Of a stretch of 64,000 nt of DNA, positions 30,818 through 40,822 are shown one piece after another (the first letter of the stretch is position 1; every line of letters begins with the position of its first letter). This DNA comes from Streptomyces sp. R28 (GTDB lineage Bacteria; Actinomycetota; Actinomycetes; Streptomycetales; Streptomycetaceae). Below the pieces are notes generated by a model. It had not been told where the DNA came from and searched no databases. It saw only the letters and a list, made by a program, of their open reading frames with translations. The position numbers and the translations under genes are program-made. The DNA is taken from NCBI RefSeq assembly GCF_041052385.1, contig NZ_CP163439.1, forward strand, positions 2,655,001-2,719,000, written 5' to 3'.

Positions 30818-32899
30818 GTACTTGGCGTGGGCTGCGGCTGCGGCGACCTGCGTGAGGACCTGCTGGAGCACCTGGCTGCCCGACGGCACAAGCGGGGGCT
30901 CGTACGTCCAGGCGTGCCCCACCCACGGGTCGGCCAGGTGATCGTCCGACACCGGGGTCAGTCGCAGCAGCGAACGCCACAGCGGGTCGAGCAACGGGCC
31001 GTAGGCGGCGGCCTCCTCGCGGTCCGCGACCATCATCAGGTGGACGCCTACGGCCGGCCCCTCGTCCGCCAGGTAGCGCAGCTGGTTCACCGCCCGGTCG
31101 TCGAAGCCGTGCGGGAAGTCATTGACGATCAGCAGCTGCTCGGAGGTGTCGAAACTGGGCGGCAGGGAGTCGGGCGCACCGCCGCGCACCGCCATCTGCA
31201 CCAGGTCGACGCGCTGAGTGAGCCGCGCGAGGACGTCGGCGACGCCTGCCGCGCCCACGGCGGGCGGGGCCGCGAGCACGCCGGTCTGCACCAGCGGAAC
31301 GAGTGCCTGCGCGCCCGAACCGGCCGGGTCTATGACGTGCACGGTGAACTCGCCCGCCGGGTAGACGGCGAGCAGCCGAGCCGCGTGCGCCACCGCCGTC
31401 TCCATCGCCAGGCGACGCAGGTCGTGGGAGTCGGTGAACGATCCGTCCAGCGATCCGCCGCGTCCGCTGTCGATCCACAGGCCGCGCTCCAGCGGCAGCC
31501 TGACCAGCATCGGGATGCGCAGCTGGGCGCTCTCGGGCAGGTGGAGGTCGCCCAGGCGCAGCGCCATGGGGATCTCCATCGGCACGCGGTAGCCGTGCCA
31601 GACGGGGTTGTCCCAGCGCGCGTACGCGGCCGGCAGCGCGGGTTCGACGACCTCGGACTCGGCGGTGAGCTGGGTCAGGTCCCGGTCGAGCGTCGCCCTG
31701 GCCTGGTTGACGAGCTGGGCGTGCTTGGCCTGGGCCGCCTCGCGTGCGGCGTCTCCCTGTCCGCCGATCCGGCTGCGCGGGTCCGACAGGACCTGGTCGA
31801 GCTCCTTCTCCATGCGCGAGTCGGCGAAGTCGACCGCGCTGCGGTAGGCGGCGGTCGTGCGGGCCAGGTCCTCGAACATGCCCCACACCTGGTTGTAGAG
31901 CCGCTCGTCCATGGACCAGCCGGTGGCGTCACCCGCGACCGGCTGTGCGGGCTGCCCGGGCTGGGCCGGGGGCGCGGTCGGCGGGGGCGGCGGCGGAGCC
32001 GTGTTCTGGCGACGCGGGTGGCTGTAGTCGATCGGGCCGCCGGACGTGGGCGCGGGCGGCTGGGCGGGGTCGGTGGCGCCGGTTCCGCTCTGGTACGACG
32101 GCTGCTGCGCGGGCTGGCCCGGTACGCCTGGCGGCTGGGTGCCGTACGGGGAGGAGTTCGGCTCCGGTGTGGACGGCCCGGGCACCCCAGGCGTCTGGGT
32201 GCCGTAGGGCGACGTCGGCTGCGGCGGTACGGGGTCGGAGGCGCCCTGCGGTGCGGGGCCGCCCTGGTCCGGGCCGAGTGCCGGTGCGGCCGTCTGCCGG
32301 GAGCGGTCGCCCTCCGGCCGGGGCGGGGGTGCCGGCACCGAGCGGGCCACGCCCTGGGCCACCGCGTCGTTGATGCCGCCGGCGAGTTGCTGGGCCTGGG
32401 GCAGGCCCTGGTCGGTGAAGAGGGCGGCGAGGCCGCCGGCGTAGCCCTGGCCGATGGCGCGCACCTTCCAGGCAGCCTGGCGGCGGTAGAGCTCCAGGGC
32501 GACGACGGCCGACTCGGCCTCCAGGCCGGTGATGCTGTAGGAGGCGACCTCGGTGCCGTCGAGGCCGGTGACCGCGACGAAGGGGGTGGCGACGGCGCCG
32601 AACCGGGTCGGACCGGCGACCCCGGCGGGCAGGGCGAGCAGCACACTGACACGGTGGACGGCTTCGGGCATGGCGTCCAGGTCCACCGCGAGGCGATGGT
32701 CGGCGGCCGCCTGCCGGGAGACCTCGAGGCCGGGCAGGGTGGGAGCGCCGGGATGCGCCACCCATTCGACGCCGTGGATCCTGCCCTGCTCGTCGCCGAG
32801 TGTGGCTGCGGCCACGATCGGCGTGCCGGCCGAGACCCGGATCTCCAGACGGGCCTGGGAGAGCGGGTGGTTCTGCCCCCGCACCAGCTCGGCCGTCAT
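30812..32899 (-). CDS. TerD domain fused to an FtsK-like domain without a visible Walker A
   Basis: 695 aa. Residues 1-170 are a TerD-type beta-sandwich (IVAAATLGDEQGRIHGVEW; AVVALELYRRQAAWKVRAIG). Residues about 185-330 are a Pro/Gln-rich disordered linker with the unit SPYGTQ-PGVPG twice. Residues about 340-430 are helical and charged. The C-terminal 260 residues resemble an FtsK/HerA-type domain: LWIDSGRGGSLDGSF where Walker A is expected, with no GKS/T, and LLIVNDFPHGF in the Walker B position. TerD proteins act in the calcium-binding Ter stress system. The gene is 78 bp downstream of a second terD gene. Function of the FtsK-like part is unknown; it may be a catalytically dead adaptor. 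Confidence 0.75.
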   Translation of the reverse strand: MTAELVRGQNHPLSQARLEIRVSAGTPIVAAATLGDEQGRIHGVEWVAHPGAPTLPGLEVSRQAAADHRLAVDLDAMPEAVHRVSVLLALPAGVAGPTRFGAVATPFVAVTGLDGTEVASYSITGLEAESAVVALELYRRQAAWKVRAIGQGYAGGLAALFTDQGLPQAQQLAGGINDAVAQGVARSVPAPPPRPEGDRSRQTAAPALGPDQGGPAPQGASDPVPPQPTSPYGTQTPGVPGPSTPEPNSSPYGTQPPGVPGQPAQQPSYQSGTGATDPAQPPAPTSGGPIDYSHPRRQNTAPPPPPPTAPPAQPGQPAQPVAGDATGWSMDERLYNQVWGMFEDLARTTAAYRSAVDFADSRMEKELDQVLSDPRSRIGGQGDAAREAAQAKHAQLVNQARATLDRDLTQLTAESEVVEPALPAAYARWDNPVWHGYRVPMEIPMALRLGDLHLPESAQLRIPMLVRLPLERGLWIDSGRGGSLDGSFTDSHDLRRLAMETAVAHAARLLAVYPAGEFTVHVIDPAGSGAQALVPLVQTGVLAAPPAVGAAGVADVLARLTQRVDLVQMAVRGGAPDSLPPSFDTSEQLLIVNDFPHGFDDRAVNQLRYLADEGPAVGVHLMMVADREEAAAYGPLLDPLWRSLLRLTPVSDDHLADPWVGHAWTYEPPLVPSGSQVLQQVLTQVAAAAAHAKYR

Positions 32900-32977
32900 G
32901 CCTTCGTCCCCCTGTGTCGCTTGTTGTGTTGTGTGCCGCTCGCCGGGCCGCCTGACAGGTCCCCAGGCCCGCAGGCC

Positions 32978-33556
32978 CTACAGGTGCGGCAGGATCGACG
33001 GCATCAGGTCCTGGAAGGTGCGGCCGTTGGCCGGCGTACCGAGGGCCGTCATCGTCCAGCCCGGGCCCGAGCGGTGCACCTTCGCCATGATCTGGGCCGT
33101 GTAGGCGCCGCCGCCCGCGAGGGTGTAGCGGGCCAGCTCCTGGCCGTTGGTCTCGTCGACCAGGCGGCAGAACGCGTTCTGCCCCTCCTGGAAGGTCTGG
33201 CCCGTGAAGGAGTTCACGGTGAAGACGATCTGGTCGATGTGGACCGGGATGCGGGCGAGGTCGACGAGGATCGCCTCGTCGTCGCCGCCCTGGCCGACAC
33301 CGCCGACGAGGTTGTCACCGGTGTGACGGACCGAGCCGTCGTCGCTCACCAGGTGACGGAAGAAGACGACGTCGACCGGCTGCTTGTCCGCGAACAGGAC
33401 CGCGGAGGCGTCGAGGTCGACCTCCCGCGTGCGCGAGCCGAACAGGCCGCGCCGGGGAGCCGACTGCCAGCCGAGACCCATGCGCACCGCGGTCAGGCTG
33501 CCACCGTCGTTCTTCTGCAGACTGATGGCCTGACCCTTGGTCATGTTGACGGTCAC
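32978..33556 (-). CDS. TerD-family stress protein
   Basis: 192 aa, the usual length for TerD/TerE proteins, which bind calcium and are linked to tellurite, acid and phage stress. The core is recognisable: GQAISLQKNDGGSLTAVRMG at the start, DLDASAVLF, GDDEAILVDLARIPVHIDQI (Asp ligands) and FCRLVDETNGQELARYTL. GTG at 33556 is chosen because GAGAGGGG is nine bases upstream and the family opens VTVNMTKG. It is followed by the TerD-FtsK-like fusion, probably in one transcript, and terC lies beyond. uvrB is upstream, separated by a terminator. Confidence 0.9.
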   Translation of the reverse strand: MTVNMTKGQAISLQKNDGGSLTAVRMGLGWQSAPRRGLFGSRTREVDLDASAVLFADKQPVDVVFFRHLVSDDGSVRHTGDNLVGGVGQGGDDEAILVDLARIPVHIDQIVFTVNSFTGQTFQEGQNAFCRLVDETNGQELARYTLAGGGAYTAQIMAKVHRSGPGWTMTALGTPANGRTFQDLMPSILPHL

Positions 33557-33711
33557 GTGCTGATTCCCCTCTCGAGCTGTCCCCTGTTGGCCGCGGACTC
33601 CGCGGATGACCAGAACCCTACGCAGGGGCACTGACAGTGCCGTACCCCGGTCCGCACTTTGTGTCGGTCTTGCAACACAGCGCGTGCGCGGTATGCCCTG
33701 CGAGGCCGTTC

Positions 33712-33746
33712 CGGGACGCCGGTTCCGGAGCGTGGACCGGCGCCCG
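33712..33746 (-). terminator. Terminator after uvrB
   Basis: An 11-bp GC-rich stem with one bulged A (33712-33723 with 33736-33746) and a 12-base loop lies nine bases past the uvrB stop. Confidence 0.6.
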
Positions 33747-33754
33747 TGGTCCCG

Positions 33755-35902
33755 TCAGGCCAGGCCCGCCTCCTTCATCTGGCGCAGTTCCTTCTTCATC
33801 TCGGACACCTCGTCACGCAGCCGGGCCGCGATCTCGAACTGCAGATCCGCGGCGGCGGCGCGCATACGCTCCGTCAACTCCTCGATCTGCTCGGCGAGAT
33901 CGGCCGCCGGCCGGTCGGTCGGCACCGTCTCCTTGGCCTTGCCCTTGGTGGACTTGGCCGCCTTCGCGCCCTTGGCCGCCTTGCCACCGAGGGAGGGCAC
34001 GGGGGCCTTGGTGCCGCGGCCGTCCTTCTTGGCGCGGTAGCCGGAGCCGAGCAGCTGCTCGGTGTCGACGTCCTCGCGGGCGATCTGCGCGACGATGTCG
34101 TTGATCTTCTTGCGCAGGGGCTGGGGGTCGACACCGTTCGCCTTGTTGTACGCGACCTGCTTCTCCCGGCGGCGGTTGGTCTCGTCGATGGCCTTCTCCA
34201 TCGCCGGGGTGATCTTGTCGGCGTACATGTGGACCTGGCCGGAGACATTGCGCGCCGCGCGGCCGATGGTCTGGATGAGGGAGGTGCCGGAGCGCAGGAA
34301 GCCCTCCTTGTCGGCGTCGAGGATCGCCACCAGGGACACCTCGGGAAGGTCGAGGCCCTCGCGCAGGAGGTTGATGCCGACCAGGACGTCGAACTCGCCC
34401 GCGCGCAGCTCGCGCAGCAACTCGACGCGGCGCAGCGTGTCGACGTCGCTGTGCAGATAGCGCACCTGGATGCCGAGCTCCAGGAAGTAGGCCGTGAGGT
34501 CCTCGGCCATTTTCTTGGTGAGGGTGGTGACCAGGACGCGCTCGTCCTTCTCGACCCGTCCCCGGATCTCGTGGACCAGGTCGTCGATCTGCCCCTCGGT
34601 GGGCTTGACCACGACCTCGGGGTCGACGAGGCCGGTGGGGCGGATGATCTGCTCGACCTGGCCGTCCCCGCGGGAGAGCTCGTACTTGCCGGGGGTCGCC
34701 GACAGGTAGACGGTCTGCCCGATGCGTCCCTGGAACTCCTCCCACTTCAGGGGTCGGTTGTCGAGGGCCGAGGGCAGGCGGAAGCCGTGGTCGACGAGGG
34801 TGCGCTTGCGGGATGCGTCACCCTCGTACATGGCCCCGATCTGCGGCACTGTCACGTGCGACTCGTCGATGACGAGCAGGAAGTCCTCCGGGAAGTAGTC
34901 CAGCAGGGTGTTCGGCGCGGAGCCGGGCGAGCGACCGTCGAAGTGCATCGAGTAGTTCTCGACACCAGAACAGCTGCCGATCTGACGGAGCATCTCAAGG
35001 TCGTACGTCGTGCGCATCCGCAGGCGCTGGGCCTCCAGAAGCTTGCCCTGCTTCTCCAGCTCGGAGAGGCGCTCGCCCAGCTCCTTCTCGATGTCGTTGA
35101 CGGCCCGCTCCATGCGCTCGGGGCCCGCGACGTAGTGGGAGGCCGGGAACACGTACAGCTGCTCGTCGTCGCTGATGATCTCGCCGGTGAGCGGGTGCAG
35201 CGTGGACAGGGCCTCGATCTCGTCGCCGAACATCTCGATGCGGACGGCGAGCTCCTCGTAGACCGGGAAGATCTCGATGGTGTCGCCGCGCACCCGGAAG
35301 GTGCCGCGGGTGAAGGCCAGGTCGTTGCGCGTGTACTGGATGTCCACGAATCGGCGCAGCAATTGGTCCCGGTCGATCTCCTCGCCGACCTTGAGGGGGA
35401 CCATGCGGTCCACGTACTCCTGTGGAGTACCGAGGCCATAGATGCAGGAGACCGAGGCGACCACGACGACGTCGCGGCGGGTGAGCAGCGAGTTGGTCGC
35501 GGAGTGGCGCAGGCGCTCGACCTCCTCGTTGATCGAGGAGTCCTTCTCGATATAGGTGTCCGACTGCGGGACGTACGCCTCGGGCTGGTAGTAGTCGTAG
35601 TACGAGACGAAGTACTCGACGGCGTTGTTCGGCAGCAGCTCGCGGAATTCGTTCGCCAGCTGGGCGGCGAGCGTCTTGTTCGGCGCCATCACCAGGGTGG
35701 GGCGCTGGAGCTTCTCGATCATCCACGCGGTGGTGGCGGACTTGCCTGTGCCGGTCGCGCCGAGCAGGACGACGTCCTTCTCGCCGGCCTCGATGCGCCG
35801 GGCGAGCTCGGTGATGGCCTGCGGCTGGTCGCCGCTGGGCTGGTAGGGGCTGACGACCTCGAAGGGCGCCACCGTGCGTTCGATGCTGGAAACGGGCCGC
35901 AT
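33755..35902 (-). CDS. uvrB: UvrABC excinuclease subunit B
   Basis: 715 aa. UvrB is the damage-verifying helicase-like ATPase of nucleotide excision repair. Walker A GATGTGKS is at residues 48-55, the beta-hairpin that clamps DNA is [19 protein letters not shown], the DEAD-like box is [10 protein letters not shown], and motif VI is TIGRAARN. The C-terminal UVR domain ([20 protein letters not shown]) binds UvrC. A Lys/Ala-rich linker precedes it. ATG at 35902 matches the S. coelicolor opening as I remember it (MRPVS); there is no clear ribosome binding site, and ATG at 35932 is possible. Confidence 0.97.
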   Translation of the reverse strand: MRPVSSIERTVAPFEVVSPYQPSGDQPQAITELARRIEAGEKDVVLLGATGTGKSATTAWMIEKLQRPTLVMAPNKTLAAQLANEFRELLPNNAVEYFVSYYDYYQPEAYVPQSDTYIEKDSSINEEVERLRHSATNSLLTRRDVVVVASVSCIYGLGTPQEYVDRMVPLKVGEEIDRDQLLRRFVDIQYTRNDLAFTRGTFRVRGDTIEIFPVYEELAVRIEMFGDEIEALSTLHPLTGEIISDDEQLYVFPASHYVAGPERMERAVNDIEKELGERLSELEKQGKLLEAQRLRMRTTYDLEMLRQIGSCSGVENYSMHFDGRSPGSAPNTLLDYFPEDFLLVIDESHVTVPQIGAMYEGDASRKRTLVDHGFRLPSALDNRPLKWEEFQGRIGQTVYLSATPGKYELSRGDGQVEQIIRPTGLVDPEVVVKPTEGQIDDLVHEIRGRVEKDERVLVTTLTKKMAEDLTAYFLELGIQVRYLHSDVDTLRRVELLRELRAGEFDVLVGINLLREGLDLPEVSLVAILDADKEGFLRSGTSLIQTIGRAARNVSGQVHMYADKITPAMEKAIDETNRRREKQVAYNKANGVDPQPLRKKINDIVAQIAREDVDTEQLLGSGYRAKKDGRGTKAPVPSLGGKAAKGAKAAKSTKGKAKETVPTDRPAADLAEQIEELTERMRAAAADLQFEIAARLRDEVSEMKKELRQMKEAGLA

Positions 35903-35942
35903 GGAATCAACCGTACGACCCGCCACTGACAACGCGGTCCGA

Positions 35943-36803
35943 TCAGTGGTTTTGGGGGGTGCGGGGGCCTCGCTGCCCGAGGGTGCGGCGCAGCGGCGGG
36001 CGGCGGGTCGGGTGCGGGACGGTGGCGTGGGCCGGGACGCCGGGCTTGTGCTCGACAGGGGCGCCGGCGGGCTTCCCCATGACCATCTTCGGGTCGAACA
36101 GCATGACGGCGCCCGCGAGGAGCAGGAAGGCGAGCGGGCCGATCAGCATGGGCGCGAGCAAGGCGGCGGGTGAGTCGCCCGTGGCGGGGGCCTCCGTGCC
36201 GTGGAGATGGACGCTGAGGGCGGCCATGCCGGTGTAGTGCATGCCGCTGACGGCGAGGCCCATGACGAGGCTCGCGCCCACGCTCCACATCAGCCCTCTG
36301 ACCTGTCCGGCGGCCCACAGGGCGGCCGTGGCCGCCACCATGGCTATGGCGACGGAGACGGCGACGGTGAACGTGTTGTACTCCAGCTTGCCGTTGAGCC
36401 GCATGCCGGCCATGCCCAGGTAGTGCATCGAGGCTATGCCCAGGCCGGTGATGGTGCCGCCGGTGAACAGGGCCGTTCCACTGGCGCCCTTGTAGCCGAC
36501 GATGAAGATCCCGACGCCCACCATGACGATGGCGACGGCCAGGCTCGCGAACGTCATCAGCTTGTCGTAGTGGATCGGCGTCTCTTTGACCGTGAACCCC
36601 ATCATCGCGACGAAGTGCATGGTCCATATGCCGGAGCCGATGGCCGCCGAGCCCAGGGCGAGCCAGCCCGGGCGCCAGGACTGCGAGACGAGCATCGATC
36701 TTGTGGTGCAGCGCAGACCGAGGGCACCACCGAGGCAGGCCATCAGGTAGGCCACCAGCGGTGTGACGAGTCCGTAGCTGAATCCGTCGATCGTGCCCTG
36801 CAT
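35943..36803 (-). CDS. MHYT-domain membrane sensor
   Basis: 286 aa. MHYT domains have repeated pairs of membrane helices with Met/His motifs thought to bind copper and sense oxygen, CO or NO. Three motifs are visible: [18 protein letters not shown] and MHYTGMAAL. Seven membrane segments are predicted, then a cytoplasmic tail of about 60 residues that is basic and Pro-rich. Unlike many family members there is no GGDEF, EAL or kinase domain, so this is the stand-alone form common in Streptomyces. It sits 40 bp after uvrB in the same direction and is probably separately transcribed. Confidence 0.85.
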   Translation of the reverse strand: MQGTIDGFSYGLVTPLVAYLMACLGGALGLRCTTRSMLVSQSWRPGWLALGSAAIGSGIWTMHFVAMMGFTVKETPIHYDKLMTFASLAVAIVMVGVGIFIVGYKGASGTALFTGGTITGLGIASMHYLGMAGMRLNGKLEYNTFTVAVSVAIAMVAATAALWAAGQVRGLMWSVGASLVMGLAVSGMHYTGMAALSVHLHGTEAPATGDSPAALLAPMLIGPLAFLLLAGAVMLFDPKMVMGKPAGAPVEHKPGVPAHATVPHPTRRPPLRRTLGQRGPRTPQNH

Positions 36804-37081
36804 ACGCAGCTGCCCTTCCCGCCCTTTTACGTCCCGGAACTCTGTGAAATGCGCCCCCTCCCACGACCGACCGAGCGGTCAGGGTTGAGGCAGAGAGTAA
36901 CCCCCACCGGAATGGTCGAACGATTCTCCGGCAAAGAAACACGGCCTTGCCCCAGTTGTGCGGCACGAGTGAGCGGGCACGGGCAACTCCATTCAATCTG
37001 TGGCCATTCTGTACACAGCCGCCGTTGACCCTCTGCTGTCACAGTTGAGCTGTCCGTGATCGCTCGACGCGAGGAGTACGC

Positions 37082-37957
37082 ATGCACGCGCGTGCTGTAG
37101 CCGCCACGACGACCGCGCTCCTGGGAGCGGCCGCTCTTCTGCTCCCCGCCCCCGCCGCCGGGGCCGGGGTCGGCGCCGAGCGGCCCACGATCATCGCCCA
37201 CCGGGGGGCCTCCGCCTACGCCCCCGAGAACACGCTGGCCGCCGTCGACGAGGCCGCCGAGTTGGGCATCAGCTGGGTCGAGAACGACGTCCAGCGCACC
37301 AAGGACGGCGAGCTGGTCGTCCTCCACGACGACAATCTCAAGCGCACCACCGATGTGGAGGAGGTCTTCCCCGACCGGGCGCCATGGAAGGTGAAGGACT
37401 TCACCGCCGCCGAGATCGCCCACCTGGACGCGGGCAGTTGGTTCGACCCCGCGTACGCGGGCGAGCGCGTACCGACGCTGGAGCAGTTCATGGACCGCGT
37501 GGAGCTGCACCGTCAGAATCTGCTCCTGGAGATCAAGAACCCCGAGCTGTACCCGGGCATCGAGCAGCAGACCCTCAAGGTCCTGGGCAACGAGGGCTGG
37601 CTCGACACGGGCCACCTCGCGAGCCGGCTGGTCGTGCAGAGCTTCAGCGCCGACAGCATGCGAACCGTCCACCAGCTGAAGCCGGCCGTGAAGACCGGCT
37701 TCCTGGGGACGCCGCCCGTGGCGGACCTGTCCTGGTACGCGGCCTTCGCCGACCAGATCAACCCCTCGTACACCTCCATCTCCACGGACTATGTCGCCTC
37801 CGTCCATGAGTTCGAGGGACCGCACGGCGGGCCGTTGGAGATCTTCACGTGGACCGTGAACGACGCGGACACCGCTCGGCTGGTCGGCAGGTACGGAGTC
37901 GACGGCATCATCACCAACAGTCCCGACGTGGTGCGGGACGCGTTCCCCAAGGGCTGA
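37082..37957 (+). CDS. Secreted glycerophosphodiester phosphodiesterase
   Basis: 291 aa. It should hydrolyse glycerophosphodiesters such as glycerophosphocholine to glycerol-3-phosphate outside the cell. A signal peptide ends near residue 29 (ALLLPAPAAGAG). The GDPD TIM barrel follows: IIAHRGASAYAPENT (catalytic His and Glu), WVENDVQRTKDGELVVLHDD, LLEIKNPELYPG and the closing WTVNDADTARLVGRYGVDGI. ATG at 37082 has AGGAG six bases upstream. It is divergent from the MHYT gene over 278 bp. Such genes are often PhoP-regulated in Streptomyces; I did not see a convincing PHO box. Confidence 0.92.
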   Translation: MHARAVAATTTALLGAAALLLPAPAAGAGVGAERPTIIAHRGASAYAPENTLAAVDEAAELGISWVENDVQRTKDGELVVLHDDNLKRTTDVEEVFPDRAPWKVKDFTAAEIAHLDAGSWFDPAYAGERVPTLEQFMDRVELHRQNLLLEIKNPELYPGIEQQTLKVLGNEGWLDTGHLASRLVVQSFSADSMRTVHQLKPAVKTGFLGTPPVADLSWYAAFADQINPSYTSISTDYVASVHEFEGPHGGPLEIFTWTVNDADTARLVGRYGVDGIITNSPDVVRDAFPKG

Positions 37958-38039
37958 CGCCCGACAGCCCCGGCACCCCCGCCCGGCAGCCGGGGCCCGC
38001 TCCCGGGGCGTTGTCAGTGGTGGGTCGTACGGTGGGCGC

Positions 38040-38594
38040 ATGGACAGCCATGGGCAGTACGAGCAGCAGGTCGTGTGGGCCGTCGTCGGTACCGACATCG
38101 GTCCGCTGATGCTGGCCGCGACCCGCGACGGCCTGGTCAGCGTCGTGTTCCACGCCACGGAGGGGGTGCGCGACAAGACGCTCGACCGACTGGCGTCCCG
38201 GCTTGGCGCCGAGCCGGTCGAGGCGCCCGGCTCTCCGCTGCTGGCCGAGGCGATACGTCAGGTGGAGGAGTACTTCGCGGGTGCCCGGCGCGACTTCGAG
38301 CTGCCGCTGGACTGGTCGCTCATCTCCGGCTTCAACCGGCAGGTGCTGCACGAGCTGGCGTCCGGTGTCCCGTTCGGCACGGTCGTCGGGTACGGCGATC
38401 TGGCCGGGCGCGTGGGGCAGCCGGGCGCGGCCCAGGCGGTGGGGATGGCGATGGGCGCCAATCCGCTGCCGGTCGTCGTGCCCTGCCACCGGGTCGTGGA
38501 GAGCGACGGCGGCATCGGCGGGTTCGGGGGCGGCCTGGAGACCAAGCGGAAGCTGCTCGCGCTGGAGGGGGTGCTGCCGGAGCCGCTGTTCTGA
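38040..38594 (+). CDS. ogt: Methylated-DNA--protein-cysteine methyltransferase
   Basis: 184 aa. It removes methyl groups from O6-methylguanine by suicide transfer to its own cysteine. The active site PCHRV is present (LPVVVPCHRVVESDGGIGGF), and the DNA-binding helix is FGTVVGYGDLAGRVGQPGAA. The N-terminal domain is the ribonuclease H-like fold of Ogt/MGMT without the Ada zinc module. ATG at 38040 follows the GDPD gene by about 80 bp. Confidence 0.93.
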   Translation: MDSHGQYEQQVVWAVVGTDIGPLMLAATRDGLVSVVFHATEGVRDKTLDRLASRLGAEPVEAPGSPLLAEAIRQVEEYFAGARRDFELPLDWSLISGFNRQVLHELASGVPFGTVVGYGDLAGRVGQPGAAQAVGMAMGANPLPVVVPCHRVVESDGGIGGFGGGLETKRKLLALEGVLPEPLF

Positions 38595-38785
38595 GAGCTT
38601 CCGGTCTTTCGCAGAGTTGGACGGGCGAGAGAAGACAGGCAGGAGAAGAGGGGGGAGACTGCGCCTGTGACGACACTTTTCACCCACATGTACGCGGCCG
38701 GTCCGGTGTGCTGTCCCGGGCCGGCGGGTCCGGTGTGCCGCCCCATGTCGGCCTCCCGGACGCGCCGTACAGCCGGGTGCGCCAC

Positions 38786-40072
38786 GTGACCGCCGTCGAG
38801 CGAGGGGCCGTCGCGTCCGTCACGCCCGACCGGTTGCCGGCCCTGCGGCGCCGTATCTCGGCCGTGCTGATCGCGACGCAGATCCTGGGCGGGCTGGGCG
38901 TCGCCACCGGCATCGCGCTCGCGGCCGTCCTGGCGACGCAGGTCAGCGGCACCGAGTCGCTGTCCGGGCTCGCGCCCACCGCGACCGTGGCCGGTACGGC
39001 GGTGCTGTCGATGCCGCTGGCCGCGCTGATGACCGCGCGGGGGCGACGTCCCGGGCTCGTCCTGGCCTATCTCATCGGAGCCTTGGGTGCCGGTGTCACG
39101 GTGGTCGCGGCCGACATCGGGAGCTTTCCGCTGCTGCTCTGCGGGATGGCCGCGTTCGGCGCGGCCTCGTCGGCGAACCTCCAGGCCCGGTTCGCGGCCG
39201 CCGATCTGGCCGAGCCGGAGCGGCGGGCCCGTGCCATCTCCCTCGTCGTATGGGCGACCACCATCGGCGCGGTCATCGGCCCGAACATCGCCTCGCCCGC
39301 CGGTCGGAGCGTCACCGGCCTCGGGATACCCGCGGCGGCGGGTCCGTTCCTGTGGGCGGCCGGGATCTTCCTGATATCCGCGGTCGTGGTGGCCGTACTG
39401 CTGCGGCCGGACCCGCTGCTGACGGCGCGTGCACTCGCACCGGCGGAGGAGCAGTCGCCCGCGGCCCGTTCACTGCGCGCCGGAATGGCAGCCGTGGCCG
39501 CCTCCCCGCGGGCGCGGCTCGCGGTGGTGACCGTTGCCGTCGCGCACACGGCGATGGTGTCGGTGATGGCGATGACCCCGGTCGACCTGGCGCACCACGG
39601 CGCGGGCATCGATCTGATCGGGCTGGTCATCAGCGGGCACATCGCCGGCATGTACGCGTTCGCGCCGCTCATGGGGCGGTTGTCGGACCGGCTGGGTCGG
39701 CTGTCCGGGATCGGGCTGGCCGTGGGGCTGCTGGCGTGCGCGGTGTTCCTCGCTGGTACGGCGGGTGACAGTCACGGGCAGACGGCCGTCGGGCTCTTCG
39801 TGCTGGGCCTCGGCTGGTCGGCGGGGCTCGTCTCCGGTTCCGCGCTGCTCACGGACTCCGTGCCGCAGCCCGCGCGGGCCGCCGCTCAGGGGCTGTCGGA
39901 CCTCGTCATGAACGCCTCCGCGGGAGTCGGTGGCGCGGTAGCCGGGCTCGTCGTCGCCCAGGCGAGCTACGGCTGGCTGAACTTCACCGCCGCCTGCCTG
40001 CTGCTCCCGTTGGCGGCGCTGGCGCTGTTCACGCGGGGCAGACGGGCGGCCGACGTTCCGGCGAGCCACTGA
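38786..40072 (+). CDS. MFS transporter (drug exporter-like)
   Basis: 428 aa with 11-12 membrane segments (IGALGAGVTVVAADIGSFPLLL; LLPLAALALFTRGRR at the end). The central loop carries a GRLSDRLGRLSGIGLA motif, the usual MFS loop 8-9 sequence, and the segment around ASSANLQARFAAADL is typical of actinobacterial exporters. GTG at 38786 (VTAVERGAV) is a guess: neither it nor GTG 38777 has a good ribosome binding site, and the longer frame overlaps ogt. Substrate unknown. Confidence 0.82.
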   Translation: MTAVERGAVASVTPDRLPALRRRISAVLIATQILGGLGVATGIALAAVLATQVSGTESLSGLAPTATVAGTAVLSMPLAALMTARGRRPGLVLAYLIGALGAGVTVVAADIGSFPLLLCGMAAFGAASSANLQARFAAADLAEPERRARAISLVVWATTIGAVIGPNIASPAGRSVTGLGIPAAAGPFLWAAGIFLISAVVVAVLLRPDPLLTARALAPAEEQSPAARSLRAGMAAVAASPRARLAVVTVAVAHTAMVSVMAMTPVDLAHHGAGIDLIGLVISGHIAGMYAFAPLMGRLSDRLGRLSGIGLAVGLLACAVFLAGTAGDSHGQTAVGLFVLGLGWSAGLVSGSALLTDSVPQPARAAAQGLSDLVMNASAGVGGAVAGLVVAQASYGWLNFTAACLLLPLAALALFTRGRRAADVPASH

Positions 40073-40180
40073 CGTCAGGCCTGGCTCGCCCGGCACGCCC
40101 TGGGGTGGAGGAGACCACCAGGTGTTCCCGGTCGCCGCTGTTTCTGACGGCCGCCGGCCGTAACTGCAAGGAGCGACCGG

Positions 40181-40756
40181 GGCCAGGCGCGCGAGAAACT
40201 GCTCGCCCTGACCATGCTGTCGGACATCTTCCCGACCGGATTCCACCGCGTGGTCAGCTCCGGTGCCGGCGTGGGCTCGACGGTGCACGTCGCCGGGGCG
40301 GGCCCGGTCGGGCTCGCGGCGGTCGCGTCGGCGCAGTTGCTGGGCGCCACGGTCGTCATCGTCAGCGATCTGAACGCCGAACGCCTCGCCCAGGCGGGGA
40401 GCTTCGGCTGCGAGACCGTCGACGTCTCGCAGGGCGGTGTGGAGGAGCAGATCGAACGGATCCTCGAGGATCCCGAGGTGGACGCCGCGGTCGACGCGGT
40501 CCACGCGGTCGGCTTCGAGGCCCGGGATCACGGTCCGGACGCTCCGGTGGCACCCGCGACGGTCCTCAACTTACTGATGGGGCTCACGCGCGCGGGGCGG
40601 TGCTCTCGGCATCCCCGGCTGTACGTCACGGACGACCCCGGCGGGACCGACGACGACGCCAGGTCCGGCACGCTGCACGAGCGCGTACACATCGCCAGGG
40701 CGGTCGACGCGACCGTGATCCGGATCAAGCACGTGCTGAACCCGCATGGGCGCTGA
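40181..40756 (+). pseudogene. Truncated glutathione-independent formaldehyde dehydrogenase
   Basis: 191 codons remain of an enzyme of about 390. The middle is intact-looking and clearly FdhA-like: REKLLALTMLSDIFPTGFH, then the NAD-binding VHVAGAGPVGLAAVASAQLL and SFGCETVDVSQGG. The N-terminal zinc-binding region is missing altogether. After SGTLH the protein jumps to ERVHIARAVDATVI and then to the C-terminal KHVLNPHGR, so two stretches are deleted. There is also a 9-bp insertion in DAAVDAVHAVGFEARDHG compared with the usual DAVGFEARGHG. It cannot be active. Confidence 0.72.
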
Positions 40757-40784
40757 ACGGCGTACGGACGGTCTGACGGCGCCA

Positions 40785-40814
40785 CATGGGGGCCACGCAC
40801 GCGTGACCCCCATG
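40785..40814. terminator. Hairpin between the dehydrogenase remnant and the VOC gene
   Basis: A 14-bp stem with one mismatch (catgggggccacgc, 40785-40798; right arm 40801-40814) lies between convergent genes. Confidence 0.65.
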
Positions 40815-40822
40815 CTGACGCG

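Noticed and set aside
33659..35929. 756-residue plus-strand ORF opposite uvrB
   Set aside because: Antisense of uvrB with no recognised domain.
36804..37081. PHO box upstream of the secreted GDPD gene
   Set aside because: No GTTCACC-like direct repeats with 11-bp spacing could be found.
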